IMG/VR virus record: IMGVR_UViG_3300023184_000125
Coordinates: 1 to 62,370 of that record
Source: a virus
DNA: 62,370 nt
Reading direction: 5' to 3' (one strand)
The position numbers and the translations under genes are program-made. Under the pieces are notes generated by a model that worked only from the letters and a program-made list of their open reading frames with translations, had not been told where the DNA came from and searched no databases. This document shows positions 16,706 through 25,594 of the stretch, piece by piece (position 1 is the stretch's first letter; each line of letters begins with the position of its first letter).

Positions 16706-19120
16706 ATGTCTGATATTTTAGAGGTTTTATCAAAATTAGAATTTAATGGTACGGTAGATGCTAAAACATTTATCAACCAAATATTTTTTGAAAATGATCA
16801 AACACATCTTAATGATTTACGTAAATCTTTTAAAACTAAATTTTTAGATAAATTTGAAAAACAATTAAGTTCTATAACGACAAAAGATATAGATAATATA
16901 TTTGATCCTCTGGGGCTTTCGAAATCGGTTAGAAATATAGATGAAATAAAAAAAGATTTACAAGAATATAAATCTAAACTTAAAAAAACTTTAAAAAAGG
17001 CAAATAAAGATTTAGATGATTTAGAATCAAGTAAAACAGATAATCCTAATGATAAACCCACAACACCACAAGCACGTTCGCCGCAAGTAGAACCACCAGC
17101 ACCAACTGATAATAGTATTGGTGAACAACGTACTTTAGGTGAAGATATAACTACCGTTGAATTCTCTCCAAAAACTTCTGCTTATATAGATGATCTATTT
17201 GATACTTATGTAAATAAAGTGATAGACAAATCAGATAAAACTAATGAATTATTAGAAAATTATAATAATAATAATAATGTTTTAATTGACAGAAGAAAGG
17301 GTGAAGATGGTAGTTTTATAATGAATTTATTGGGTGTTGCTGGTGCGTTGCTTGCGACTGGAATTGGAATTTCTTTACTTGCTGCGAATTGGGAAGATCA
17401 TGTTAAACCTTGGTTAGAAGATTTTTTTGAAAAAAAAGGAGCTTTTGATTTCTTGGATAAATATAAAGGTATAGGAGAATCAGTTGGTAAGTTTTTTACT
17501 ATGGGTGGTTTAAATGTTGGCGGAGTATTATTTAAAAGTCTTGGTAATTTATTAGAATTTACATTAAATATATTCACTAAATCGGGACCGGGGTTGGCTT
17601 CTTCGGTGGCTTCGGATATGACATTATTAGTACCTAAAATTGTTCGAGCCACGAGTGGAATGATAGGTAGTGTTTTAAAATACACTTTGGGGTCTTTTTT
17701 TGAAGGTGGGTTGGGTGCTAAGGCCGCTGTTTCGGGTGCAGAAGGTGGATTTAAATCACTTTTACCTAAAATCGCGGGTGGTTTATTTCGAGGAATGGGA
17801 TCTGTAGCCCTTAGAGGAGTACCAATAGTTGGTACCTTACTTAGTTTTTATTTTGCTTTGGATCGATATGAAAAAGGTGATTATATTGGTGCTTTAATTG
17901 ATGTTGTGAGTGGCTTGGGGGACTTGTTATATTTTACTCCATTAGCGCCTCTTGCTCTACCCATATCATTAGGTGCTGCTGTATTGAATAGCATTTTAGA
18001 TTATAATGCTACGGGTAAAACACCAGAGGAAAAACAACAGAGTAAAATAGATTTCTTGGGTGGTATTGCTACCGGAACTTACAATCTAATTAAAAGAATA
18101 CCTTTTATTGGTGCTTTAATTCGCGGTTCGGAGGGTTATATGAAATTTGGTATGGCGATGGCTTCTGATGGCAATGCGGGTGATGTTATCTCTGGATTAA
18201 AAATGATGGAAGATAGTCCTTTTTCTATATTTCCCGCTATATTTTTACCATTTTATGAGGCGGCAGTATCTACTGATGCGTTAGGAAATAAAAAAATAAA
18301 ATTTGGTAATTTATATGTAGCATTAGGAAAGAAAATTTTGTCGGGTATGCCCGATTGGTTAAAATCTATTGTTGCTCCTTTTTTTGGAATAGATTCTCCA
18401 TTAGATGAACTTACAGCAATAGAATCTCCAGAAGATTTAGAATCTAAAATATATGAAACGGAACGTTTAGCAAAAAAGAAACAAAAAGAAATAGATACTG
18501 GGGGCGTAATTGATTCTGATAGAGAACAGGCCCAAGCAGAAGTCGATGCATTAGTCGAACGACTAATCGATCTTAAAGAGTATAGTCGATTAGAAAAAGA
18601 AAAACAACTCGAAAGAAACACCAAACGTCAAAATGATGAATTGGAAAAATATAAACGTATGGGTGAGGAAATGGATAAAAAAACATATGAACCAACACCA
18701 AGCATTATACCTAAATATGATAAAGATGGTAAACTAAATCCAAGAGGAGGTCAATTACAATGGGAAGAAGAAGATGTTGATGATAATGAAGAGAGAGGAA
18801 AGGTTAAAATCATTAATGGTAATCGAATAAAAACAACCCATAAAGATGATGTAACAGTAAGTGCCAAGCCAAATGGATTTATAGATAAAGGATTAAAAGA
18901 TCTTTCCAATATAATGAAAAGTGTTGATAGTAAATTATCAGACTTAATTAAAGTTCAAAAAACATCTTCCGCATCTACATCTCCAGTAGTCATTAATAAT
19001 TCAACAACTTCTAATAACTCTAATAATAATAAAGAATATCTCATGTCAGCCGTTCGAGATAGTAATTGGTTGCATAGAATGAATTATTATAGCGCATCAT
19101 TAAATTTAAAATCTGTATAA
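16706..19120 (+). CDS. gp29: tape measure protein (gp29-like)
   Basis: 804 aa. N-terminal third is charged and coiled-coil-rich (KDLQEYKSKLKKTLKKANKD), then a Pro-rich linker, then a long Gly/Ala-rich hydrophobic centre (about residues 205-500) with helices such as LLGVAGALLATGIGISLLAA and PLAPLALPISLGAAVLNSIL. A charged coiled region (about 575-660) and an Asn/Ser-rich C-terminus follow. The architecture, size and position before gp48 match the T4 tail-length determinator gp29, which threads the tube and is partly ejected. Two related segments, ALDRYEKGDYIGALIDVVSG and MASDGNAGDVISGLKMM, look like an internal repeat. Assignment rests on architecture and synteny. Confidence 0.72.
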   Translation: MSDILEVLSKLEFNGTVDAKTFINQIFFENDQTHLNDLRKSFKTKFLDKFEKQLSSITTKDIDNIFDPLGLSKSVRNIDEIKKDLQEYKSKLKKTLKKANKDLDDLESSKTDNPNDKPTTPQARSPQVEPPAPTDNSIGEQRTLGEDITTVEFSPKTSAYIDDLFDTYVNKVIDKSDKTNELLENYNNNNNVLIDRRKGEDGSFIMNLLGVAGALLATGIGISLLAANWEDHVKPWLEDFFEKKGAFDFLDKYKGIGESVGKFFTMGGLNVGGVLFKSLGNLLEFTLNIFTKSGPGLASSVASDMTLLVPKIVRATSGMIGSVLKYTLGSFFEGGLGAKAAVSGAEGGFKSLLPKIAGGLFRGMGSVALRGVPIVGTLLSFYFALDRYEKGDYIGALIDVVSGLGDLLYFTPLAPLALPISLGAAVLNSILDYNATGKTPEEKQQSKIDFLGGIATGTYNLIKRIPFIGALIRGSEGYMKFGMAMASDGNAGDVISGLKMMEDSPFSIFPAIFLPFYEAAVSTDALGNKKIKFGNLYVALGKKILSGMPDWLKSIVAPFFGIDSPLDELTAIESPEDLESKIYETERLAKKKQKEIDTGGVIDSDREQAQAEVDALVERLIDLKEYSRLEKEKQLERNTKRQNDELEKYKRMGEEMDKKTYEPTPSIIPKYDKDGKLNPRGGQLQWEEEDVDDNEERGKVKIINGNRIKTTHKDDVTVSAKPNGFIDKGLKDLSNIMKSVDSKLSDLIKVQKTSSASTSPVVINNSTTSNNSNNNKEYLMSAVRDSNWLHRMNYYSASLNLKSV

Positions 19121-19121
19121 T

Positions 19122-20255
19122 ATGGCATTCTCATCTAATAAATTTGCTAAAGCTTCATCTAAATCTACTAAATTTGGTAAAATTAACATATCAAATTCTT
19201 ATTCTATATTAGAACCAGGTGGGGGTTCCGGTATAATTGACATATTAAATAAATTTAAATGGAAGAATTGGGGTTCGGCTGGTGAAGTTCCGGCTATATA
19301 TGCTGAAGAAAGATCATTATCATATGGAGTTTTTACAAATTCAATATTGAGTTTAATTGAACAAGGTAAAAACGTTTTAACCAATGAGGGTCTGGATATA
19401 TATTCTAAATTATATCAATCAGAACCTACAGGATTTAATTATGTTTTCCCATATTTATTGGGTGATGGTAGCAATATAAAAACTATAAGTAATCAATGGA
19501 GTCAAGTTGGCTCTGGTATTACGGAAATGGTTAATGGTATGTCAGGAACTAGTAAACCCGATGAAAAAAACCCATTTGCTGCCCAATTTGTTGCAAATTT
19601 AGTCGGCGCTGGTATTAATTTTGCGGCGGGATCTTTTTCTCCAGGTTGGGGTATGGAAGAATTATTCAAATTCAATAATACGGCAAGACAATCTTTACCT
19701 ATATCTTTTCCTCTTTATAATACTGGTGATATTGAAGATATATATTCAAATTTAAGTTTTATAAATTTATTTTCATATCAGAATTTAAAAAATAGAACGT
19801 CAATGATGACATATTTACCACCTAAAATATATGCAGTAGATGCAAAAGCATTGGGTGGTATTTACATGCCCGTCTCATATGTTTCCGATTTTAAAGTGGA
19901 TAGTATCGGAACCACAAGAAGAATGAGTGAATTAAAAAAATATGGTATATCAACCGCATTAATACCAGAAGCATATCGGATATCAATTACGTTTACTGAG
20001 TTGTTACCTCAAAGTGCTAATATATTTTTAGGTGCCTTGGGTGGTAAAAAAGTTAACGTTGTTTCTACTTCGGATTATGATAATTCAAATAATAGTAATA
20101 ATAATTCATCTAACCAATCAAATACTACTCCATCGCGCGCTATTATCATCACTAACCCATCAACTCCTAATGATACATTTTCAGAAATACCACAAAAATC
20201 TCAATCGATTCAAGGTCCGGCACCTGGAGGTATAATGCCTGCTATCACGATATGA
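19122..20255 (+). CDS. gp48: baseplate tail tube cap
   Basis: 377 aa, T4 gp48 is 364 aa. The C-terminal domain (PVSYVSDFKVDSIGTTRRMS, then STALIPEAYRISITFTELLP and SANIFLGAL) lines up with T4 gp48 (GPCQIQSIRFDKT, APNLPSTFTLEITMREI, NRASLYTG). gp48 caps the baseplate hub and nucleates tube polymerisation with gp54. It starts 1 nt after the tape measure stop and overlaps gp53 by 4 nt, in the order 29-48-53. A Ser/Asn-rich linker and a Pro-rich tail follow the domain. Confidence 0.7.
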   Translation: MAFSSNKFAKASSKSTKFGKINISNSYSILEPGGGSGIIDILNKFKWKNWGSAGEVPAIYAEERSLSYGVFTNSILSLIEQGKNVLTNEGLDIYSKLYQSEPTGFNYVFPYLLGDGSNIKTISNQWSQVGSGITEMVNGMSGTSKPDEKNPFAAQFVANLVGAGINFAAGSFSPGWGMEELFKFNNTARQSLPISFPLYNTGDIEDIYSNLSFINLFSYQNLKNRTSMMTYLPPKIYAVDAKALGGIYMPVSYVSDFKVDSIGTTRRMSELKKYGISTALIPEAYRISITFTELLPQSANIFLGALGGKKVNVVSTSDYDNSNNSNNNSSNQSNTTPSRAIIITNPSTPNDTFSEIPQKSQSIQGPAPGGIMPAITI

Positions 20256-20611
20256 ATACTCAAGTAGAAAATCCAAATTCAAAGAATATGTCTATATATA
20301 GATATGAAAGATTTTTCACTTTATATGAAGATGAAGATAAATTTAAATTTTATAATTTATTACGGAATATAAATATAATTCCAGCTGATGATACTTCAGT
20401 AGAAGAAGAATATATAGTAAAACCGAAAGATACTTGGCTTTATATATCTTACAAATATTATAATACTATGGATTTGTGGTGGATGGTTTGTGAATATAAT
20501 AATATTGAAGATGCAACAAAATCACCACAAGTGGGAAGTAAGTTAAAATTATTAAAACCGGATTATATTTGGTATATAATTCAAGAATTGAATAGTCAAC
20601 TTAAAAAATAA
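20252..20611 (+). CDS. gp53: baseplate wedge protein gp53 (LysM-like)
   Basis: 119 aa. IYRYERFFTLYEDEDKFKFY, then IVKPKDTWLYISYKYYNTMD and LWWMVCEYNNIEDAT followed by VGSKLKLLKP form the LysM-like unit typical of T4 gp53, which fastens the wedges to each other in the baseplate. ATGA overlap with gp48 shows translational coupling. It is shorter than T4 gp53 (196 aa), keeping mainly the LysM part. The gene converges on a minus-strand ORF 1 nt away. Confidence 0.78.
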   Translation: MNTQVENPNSKNMSIYRYERFFTLYEDEDKFKFYNLLRNINIIPADDTSVEEEYIVKPKDTWLYISYKYYNTMDLWWMVCEYNNIEDATKSPQVGSKLKLLKPDYIWYIIQELNSQLKK

Positions 20612-20612
20612 T

Positions 20613-20999
20613 TTACAGTTCAGAAAATAATTTATTATAATCAAAATAAAATCTTACAAATATTTTTCTACCATTTTTTCGTTTAATTTCACCAAACGTA
20701 TAACAATATATTTTATTTTTATATTTAAAAACAAAACATTTATCCATTGTATTTAAAAAAAAATTTATTTCAAAATCTATTTCCGGTCTTTTAAAAAAGA
20801 ATTTTTCTATTTGATGTTCTGTTAACATATCAAATTTATCATCATTTTTTATACTTTCACAAATTGTTTGTAAAGTATTCCATAATCCTTTTTTATTTAA
20901 AATATCCAATTTATAAATGGGCCATTTAGTTATATAATTATATTGCAAATCTCCATTACCCATTTTTGTAAATTCTTGATATTTATTTGTTTTTTTCAT
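20613..20999 (-). CDS. hypothetical protein within the late block
   Basis: 128 aa, unrecognised. Mixed alpha/beta with aromatic strands (CFVFKYKNKIYCYTFGEI and RKIFVRFYFDYNKL) and a helical N-terminal half. Minus strand, tail to tail with gp53 and head to head with the terminase gene. The 23 bp to the terminase ATG hold the plus-strand late-type box. Single antisense genes of this kind in a late block are often early or middle genes that inserted there. Confidence 0.6.
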   Translation of the reverse strand: MKKTNKYQEFTKMGNGDLQYNYITKWPIYKLDILNKKGLWNTLQTICESIKNDDKFDMLTEHQIEKFFFKRPEIDFEINFFLNTMDKCFVFKYKNKIYCYTFGEIKRKNGRKIFVRFYFDYNKLFSEL

Positions 21000-21006
21000 T
21001 AGGTAT

Positions 21007-21014
21007 TATAAATA
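21007..21014 (+). promoter_or_regulatory. perfect T4 late promoter core TATAAATA before the terminase gene
   Basis: TATAAATA at 21007-21014, identical to the T4 late core bound by gp55. Only 8 nt separate it from the terminase ATG at 21023; T4 geometry would put +1 about 6 nt after the box, making a leaderless or nearly leaderless mRNA. Confidence 0.6.
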
Positions 21015-21022
21015 TTTATAAC

Positions 21023-21442
21023 ATGGGACGTAAGAAAAAAGAGGAAATTGAAAAAATTGATTTATCACATCTCGATACTAAAGATGTCGTAGTTGATGCT
21101 TCATTTTATAAAGGAAATGAAAATTTATTAAAGGGTAATACTCAAATTAAGTGGACCCCCGAAATGATTGATGAATTTGAAAAATGTGCAAAAAATATTT
21201 TACAATTTTCTGAAAATTATTTTTTTATTAATACTATAGATGATGGAAAAAAGAAAATAGAATTATATAAATATCAAAAAAAATTATTAAGAGCGTTTAG
21301 AGATAACCGTTTTAATATTATTTTGAGTTCTCGCCAATCGGGTAAGTGCCTTACATTTAACACTTTAATAAAAATAAAAAACAAAATAACAGGTGAAATA
21401 GAAGAAATTACAATAGGAGAGTTTTATAATAAATTTAATTAA
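21023..21442 (+). CDS. gp17: large terminase N-extein fused to a short N-intein (split gene, first half)
   Basis: 139 aa from ATG 21023 (MGRKKKEEIEKIDLS). Residues 1-108 are the TerL N-terminus and stop exactly inside Walker A: ILSSRQSGK. Residue 109 is Cys, opening a 31-residue N-intein (CLTFNTLIKIKNKITGE then ITIGEFYNKFN) that ends at TAA. Splice block A is clear: Cys1 followed by a TLI strand. TerL is the packaging motor ATPase, cleaving concatemers and pumping DNA into the prohead, and needs an intact P-loop. Alone this half has neither Walker B nor nuclease, so it must act through trans-splicing with the product of 21476-23374. This is not read as a pseudogene because every conserved motif remains. 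Confidence 0.9.
   Translation: MGRKKKEEIEKIDLSHLDTKDVVVDASFYKGNENLLKGNTQIKWTPEMIDEFEKCAKNILQFSENYFFINTIDDGKKKIELYKYQKKLLRAFRDNRFNIILSSRQSGKCLTFNTLIKIKNKITGEIEEITIGEFYNKFN
21347..21439 (+). other. N-terminal half of a split intein in TerL Walker A
   Basis: 31 codons from TGC (Cys1) directly after GGT-AAG of Walker A to the codon before TAA. Block A CLTFNTLI; the ITIGEFY segment corresponds to the strand and helix that usually ends the first intein hairpin. Canonical split inteins break much later, after about 90-100 residues, so this is an atypically early split. Confidence 0.88.
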
Positions 21443-21475
21443 AAACAATTCAAACGTGTTTGGATTTCTTAAAAA
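21443..21475 (+). other. 33-nt gap between the two halves of the split terminase
   Basis: The two ORFs share one frame, separated by TAA (21440), a second in-frame TAA (21470) and 33 nt in total. The +1 frame stays open through the gap, reading KNNSNVFGFLKK, and closes with a TGA (21477-21479) that overlaps the ATG of the second ORF (ATGA). The third frame closes at 21481. There is no endonuclease gene here. Confidence 0.85.
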
Positions 21476-21832
21476 ATGAATAAAAAAGAAAAAATAATAA
21501 AGTCTTATGATATTTCTGATTATGAGATAATGACAGATGATGGTTGGAAGGATATAACTCATGTACATAAAACGATTCCATTTGATATATGGCATTTAGA
21601 AACCGAAAGTGGATTATTTATTGATTGTGCGGACGAACATATCGTTATAGATGAATTTGGAAAGTCTGTATATGTTCAAGATTTAACAATTGGCGATAAG
21701 ATAAAAACAATTAATGGTATAGAAAAAGTAAAACATGTATTCAAAACAGATTCTTTACCAGTAAATATGTATGATGTAACAGTAGATAGTAGTAATCATA
21801 CTTTTTATAGTAATGGTATTCTATCACATAAC
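21476..21832 (+). other. C-terminal half of a split intein in TerL Walker A
   Basis: 119 codons, ATG to AAC (Asn119), immediately followed by ACT (Thr +1). Contains blocks B, F and G and thus most of the splicing fold. The large C-part and tiny N-part match the AceL-TerL type architecture as I recall it (N about 25, C about 104 residues). Confidence 0.88.
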
Positions 21833-23374
21833 ACTACAACGATAACTATTTATGCGTTATGGATTGTTTGTTTTCAGGCGGATAAGAGAATTACTATTGT
21901 TGCTAATAAAGAATCGACAGCAAAAGAAATCTTTTCTAGAATAAGAATGTCGTTTGAAGAACTTCCCGTTTGGATGAAGCCAAGTGTAAAGTCTTGGAGA
22001 AAGGATGGATTTCAATTAGGAAACGATTCTGAAATAAAGGTTAGTACATCTTCTTCATCCGGTCCGAGAGGTAGCACATCAAATCTTTTGATCATTGATG
22101 AAATGGCCCACTGTCCAAATGAGGTTATGCAAGAACTTTGGAAGAGTGCTATTCCGATTATTTCGTCTTCTAAGAAATCTCAAATTGTTGTTATATCTAC
22201 TCCTAACGGAACTGATAATAAATTTTACGAATTATATAAAGAATCACAAAAAGAAAAAAGTTCTTGGCATTTAGAAACTGTTAACTGGGATGATGTTCCA
22301 GGTAGAGATGAAGAATGGAAAAGAGAAACTTTAAGTCTTCTTAATAATAATATAGATGATTTCGAGCAAGAATATTGTAATAGATTCCATGCGCCGGGCA
22401 AAACTGCGATTGATGCTGATCTTTTAAAATCTTTACAAGCCCAATGCAAGGAACCCATATATGTTATGGAAGATGGGGCGTATAAAATATATAATACACC
22501 GTCTCCTGATGGAGTATATGTAGTTGGTGTTGATGTTGGCGAGGGTATAGGTAGAAGTAATACGGTAGCACAAATATTAAATATAGCAGATTTAACTAAA
22601 ATAGAACAAGTGGCTGTATTTGCATCTAATACGATAAGCCCATATCATTTCGGGACTCGTCTAATGGGTATTTTAGAAGACTGGGGTAGACCTCCAGTAT
22701 TAGTTGAAAACAATAACAATGGTCAACAGGTACTCGATGTATTACATCACACTCATAACTATGAAACTATAGTTTCTTATGATATTCAAGGAAGTAAATT
22801 TTATAATAAAGAAAATAGATTAGGTATATATAATCATACAAATACAAAATATAAAGGAGTCGTTAACTTTAGATATTGGTCTAACAGTTTAAATGCCGTA
22901 AAATATAATGATTTAGATACTTTATTAGAATTAGAAACTTTTGTTAAACTTCCTAATTTTACATTTAGTAAAAGAAAAGATACCGATAAAGATGATAGAG
23001 TTATGTCTATGATATGGGCATTATTCATATTAGATCCATCTGTAGCTGAAAAATATTATGCTATCGGTGATATTGATGATCAGGGTCGCCCATTAAAAAT
23101 TACACCATTAAATAATAATTCAGAGTTAATTAAAAAGAGTCCATTATTTGAAGGTAAAACTTCTCAATTTAAAAGAACTACAGCAACCCATAGACCTACA
23201 TATTCTCATGTTGGAAAATTCGATGCGGAAACAGTAAATACAAATACGGAAGATCAAGAAGATTTGATGGTATGGCTTTCTGGGTGGGGTCAAAAACAAA
23301 CACCAAAAAAAGAAGAACGGAAAGATGAAGAAACGGTAAATATAAATGAAACATTTTTTCCAATTGTATTCTAA
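21476..23374 (+). CDS. gp17: C-intein fused to large terminase C-extein (split gene, second half)
   Basis: 632 aa. Residues 1-119 form the C-intein: block B variant IDCADEHIVI (Cys-x3-His like the gp41-1 intein), block F NMYDVTVDSSNHTFYSNG and block G ILSHN with penultimate His and terminal Asn; the +1 residue is Thr. The TerL C-extein starts TTTITIYALW, restoring Walker A as GKTTT. Further TerL motifs: Walker B LLIIDEMAH (about 204-212), STPNG (241-245), and nuclease acidic residues Asp353 (VVGVDVGEG), Glu411 (VLVENNNNG) and Asp506/507 (DKDDRVMSM). Spliced TerL would be 108 plus 513, or 621 aa, near T4 gp17 (610). No LAGLIDADG or HNH domain lies within the intein. Confidence 0.92.
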   Translation: MNKKEKIIKSYDISDYEIMTDDGWKDITHVHKTIPFDIWHLETESGLFIDCADEHIVIDEFGKSVYVQDLTIGDKIKTINGIEKVKHVFKTDSLPVNMYDVTVDSSNHTFYSNGILSHNTTTITIYALWIVCFQADKRITIVANKESTAKEIFSRIRMSFEELPVWMKPSVKSWRKDGFQLGNDSEIKVSTSSSSGPRGSTSNLLIIDEMAHCPNEVMQELWKSAIPIISSSKKSQIVVISTPNGTDNKFYELYKESQKEKSSWHLETVNWDDVPGRDEEWKRETLSLLNNNIDDFEQEYCNRFHAPGKTAIDADLLKSLQAQCKEPIYVMEDGAYKIYNTPSPDGVYVVGVDVGEGIGRSNTVAQILNIADLTKIEQVAVFASNTISPYHFGTRLMGILEDWGRPPVLVENNNNGQQVLDVLHHTHNYETIVSYDIQGSKFYNKENRLGIYNHTNTKYKGVVNFRYWSNSLNAVKYNDLDTLLELETFVKLPNFTFSKRKDTDKDDRVMSMIWALFILDPSVAEKYYAIGDIDDQGRPLKITPLNNNSELIKKSPLFEGKTSQFKRTTATHRPTYSHVGKFDAETVNTNTEDQEDLMVWLSGWGQKQTPKKEERKDEETVNINETFFPIVF

Positions 23375-23379
23375 TATAT

Positions 23380-23991
23380 ATGTATCAATCATCACTTAAT
23401 AGATCTAGAAATGACAAATATCTTTTAATAATAGATATACCAAAAGCTTTGAAGGATAAAGAGGATTGTGATAATCATAAAAAAATAACAGCAGATCCAT
23501 TGCAAGTTACGATTTTTGGATCTCCGGTTCCTGATATAAAAGTACCGGATATTGAAATTCCATATTCTGGACAAGTATATAGAACATCATCTTTTCATAG
23601 ACCCGCATATACACCACTTAATGTAAAATTTTTAGTCGATAATTCTTATTATAATTATTGGTTAATTTGGAATTGGATAAATTTATTTAATGATTATAAG
23701 ATGGGGGGTAGTGATATTAATCAAGCTATTAATATACCAGTTTTAAAGAATCAAACTCCGGAGTTGGGTTCGCCGATGACGGATTTTACGTCGAGGTTTT
23801 CTATATTCGCTATGGACGAGTATAATAATAAAATAATATCATTTGATTATACTAATGTATTCCCCACTTCTTTAGGCGAATTGAATTTTTCAAATAGAGA
23901 AGGTAATGAAATAGTATGTAATGCTACATTTTCATTTAATCAATTACATGTTAATAGGTTAATGGATCCTAATACCGAAAATTGTTCTTAA
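23380..23991 (+). CDS. tail-tube-fold structural protein
   Basis: 203 aa. The end pattern ISFDYTNVFPTSLGELNFSN followed by EIVCNATFSFNQLHV is that of T4 tube-fold proteins (turn FPTSL before the final strands), and PLNVKFLVDNSYYNYWLIWN carries the DxxYxxYxxIxxW helix of gp19/gp54-type domains. It lies 5 nt after terminase and 1 nt before the gp27-like hub, so it is likely a minor tube or baseplate protein, perhaps the true gp54 counterpart. The exact T4 equivalent is unclear. Confidence 0.6.
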   Translation: MYQSSLNRSRNDKYLLIIDIPKALKDKEDCDNHKKITADPLQVTIFGSPVPDIKVPDIEIPYSGQVYRTSSFHRPAYTPLNVKFLVDNSYYNYWLIWNWINLFNDYKMGGSDINQAINIPVLKNQTPELGSPMTDFTSRFSIFAMDEYNNKIISFDYTNVFPTSLGELNFSNREGNEIVCNATFSFNQLHVNRLMDPNTENCS

Positions 23992-23992
23992 T

Positions 23993-25582
23993 ATGGCTTT
24001 AAAACAAATAAATAAAGGGTTCGTTCATCAAATAAAAACCGAACAATATGTAATAGAAATATATTTTTATAATTCAATAGATGAACCAAAAGCGATACCA
24101 TTTTTTATGGTTGATTCATTAACCATAAACGAAAGTTTAATAAATTGGTGGGTTACTGGAAATATAGTATTAAATAATAATTTCGAAATAACACAGAGAG
24201 ACTTTAAACCAAAAAATTCCTTTTTTCAAAATAACAAAGAACAAAAACATATTTTTATTGATAGAACCGATGGTAGAAATAAAATAAGCATACGAATAAT
24301 TCCATTGGATGTAGATGGAAATGAATATGAAGATAAACAAAAATGGGAAATGTCTTATGATTTAATTGTATATGATATTGAAGATCTGCCATCCGAAAAT
24401 ATTCAAAATAAATTAAAACGGTATTATTTTATAGATGAAAGATATCAATTATTTTTAGAGAAACATATAGAATGGTCAACTGCTACCGCAGTTTTAAATA
24501 TGGATGGTTCTGAAGTTACGAGAGAAATGTTTCAAAAAGATGACACTTTACGCAATTTAAACCCAAATATAGCATTAGCCGAATTAATCAGATATGCATC
24601 AAAAAATATTGATGGGTCAAATATAAAAGTTGGTTTTGATGAAAATTCTTCTATTGATAAACCAAATATTGATATGGGTCTGATTGGTGGATGGAATACT
24701 GGATCTGAAAATGCAACTGATATATTTTTCACGTCTCCCGCTTTTCATAATGTTATAGATAGTATGAATTTTTTATTATCTAGATGTGTGGGTGATAATG
24801 ATGATCCTGTATTTTTAGAATTTGGAAGAAATACTTTAGATAAAAGATTTGAATTATTATCATTAGCTGATATTTTTAAAAATTCAAAAAATCAAATTGA
24901 AAGATTGATATTAGATGATAATACAGTACATGAACCACCCCCACACATACCTCATGCATTTTTAGATGATCAAAAAGACGAACGAACTGGTAATAATTAT
25001 AATTCCGCATATTCAAGAATAACAAAATATAAATTTTCACCAATGGCTCCTATTGATGATATGAAAATAGTAAATTCACCATTACATTATTTTGATGCTG
25101 CTAATGGACAATTTAATATAATATATGAAAAAAATTCGGTTAAAGATGTTATGAAAAAAATAAAAGATATATCGGAAACTCGTTTATTTACATTTTCAAA
25201 ATCAAAAGATTATGAACCCCATCTATTAACAAATTTAAATCAGACAAAACTAAAAGGATTGATGATAGATAATAAATTTTTAGCGGATCCATATGTAAAT
25301 GAAATATTACCATCGGTACAAATGATGAGAGATTTTTTATTTTTAAATCAAACTTTATCTTTTCAACAAAAAGGTCTTACTTTAAGAACTCCTGGGAAAT
25401 TTATATTCGTTGATAGTATTATATCCGGAGATATGAATCCGTTTAATAATAGATTTTTAGGTCAGTGGTTGATTAGTTCAGTAACTCATCTTTTTACTAA
25501 CAATGATTATGTAACTGAAGTAGTAGCAAATAAAATTGATACTTTTTCTAAGATTTGGGACGTTGAAGATAAAAAGATGTAA
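23993..25582 (+). CDS. gp27: baseplate hub protein (gp27-like)
   Basis: 529 aa. The N-terminal domain contains FFMVDSLTINESLINWWVTG followed by NIVLNN, and the C-terminal part FLFLNQTLSFQQKGLTLRTP, GKFIFVDS, FLGQWLISSVTHLFTNNDYV matches the hub fold shared by T4 gp27, gpD and VgrG proteins (a GxxxRxPGKFIxV strand, then LGxWLVxxVxHxF). In T4, gp27 is a trimer joining the tube to the gp5 needle. Longer than T4 gp27 (391 aa) with a large middle insertion. The position between terminase and the gp5-like gene supports the call. Confidence 0.68.
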   Translation: MALKQINKGFVHQIKTEQYVIEIYFYNSIDEPKAIPFFMVDSLTINESLINWWVTGNIVLNNNFEITQRDFKPKNSFFQNNKEQKHIFIDRTDGRNKISIRIIPLDVDGNEYEDKQKWEMSYDLIVYDIEDLPSENIQNKLKRYYFIDERYQLFLEKHIEWSTATAVLNMDGSEVTREMFQKDDTLRNLNPNIALAELIRYASKNIDGSNIKVGFDENSSIDKPNIDMGLIGGWNTGSENATDIFFTSPAFHNVIDSMNFLLSRCVGDNDDPVFLEFGRNTLDKRFELLSLADIFKNSKNQIERLILDDNTVHEPPPHIPHAFLDDQKDERTGNNYNSAYSRITKYKFSPMAPIDDMKIVNSPLHYFDAANGQFNIIYEKNSVKDVMKKIKDISETRLFTFSKSKDYEPHLLTNLNQTKLKGLMIDNKFLADPYVNEILPSVQMMRDFLFLNQTLSFQQKGLTLRTPGKFIFVDSIISGDMNPFNNRFLGQWLISSVTHLFTNNDYVTEVVANKIDTFSKIWDVEDKKM

Positions 25583-25594
25583 ATAAATATTATT

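Noticed and set aside
18253-18624. 123-codon minus-strand ORF inside the tape measure gene
   Set aside because: Ser/Phe-rich shadow of the Lys/Glu-rich coding strand.
21443-21475. Homing endonuclease or intron in the gap between the terminase halves
   Set aside because: Only 33 nt, no room for any ORF, and no structured intron.
21023-23374. Large terminase looking like a frameshifted or truncated pseudogene
   Set aside because: The break lies exactly at a splice-type Cys, the second ORF begins with intein sequence ending HN-T, and all TerL motifs remain. A split intein explains every feature better.
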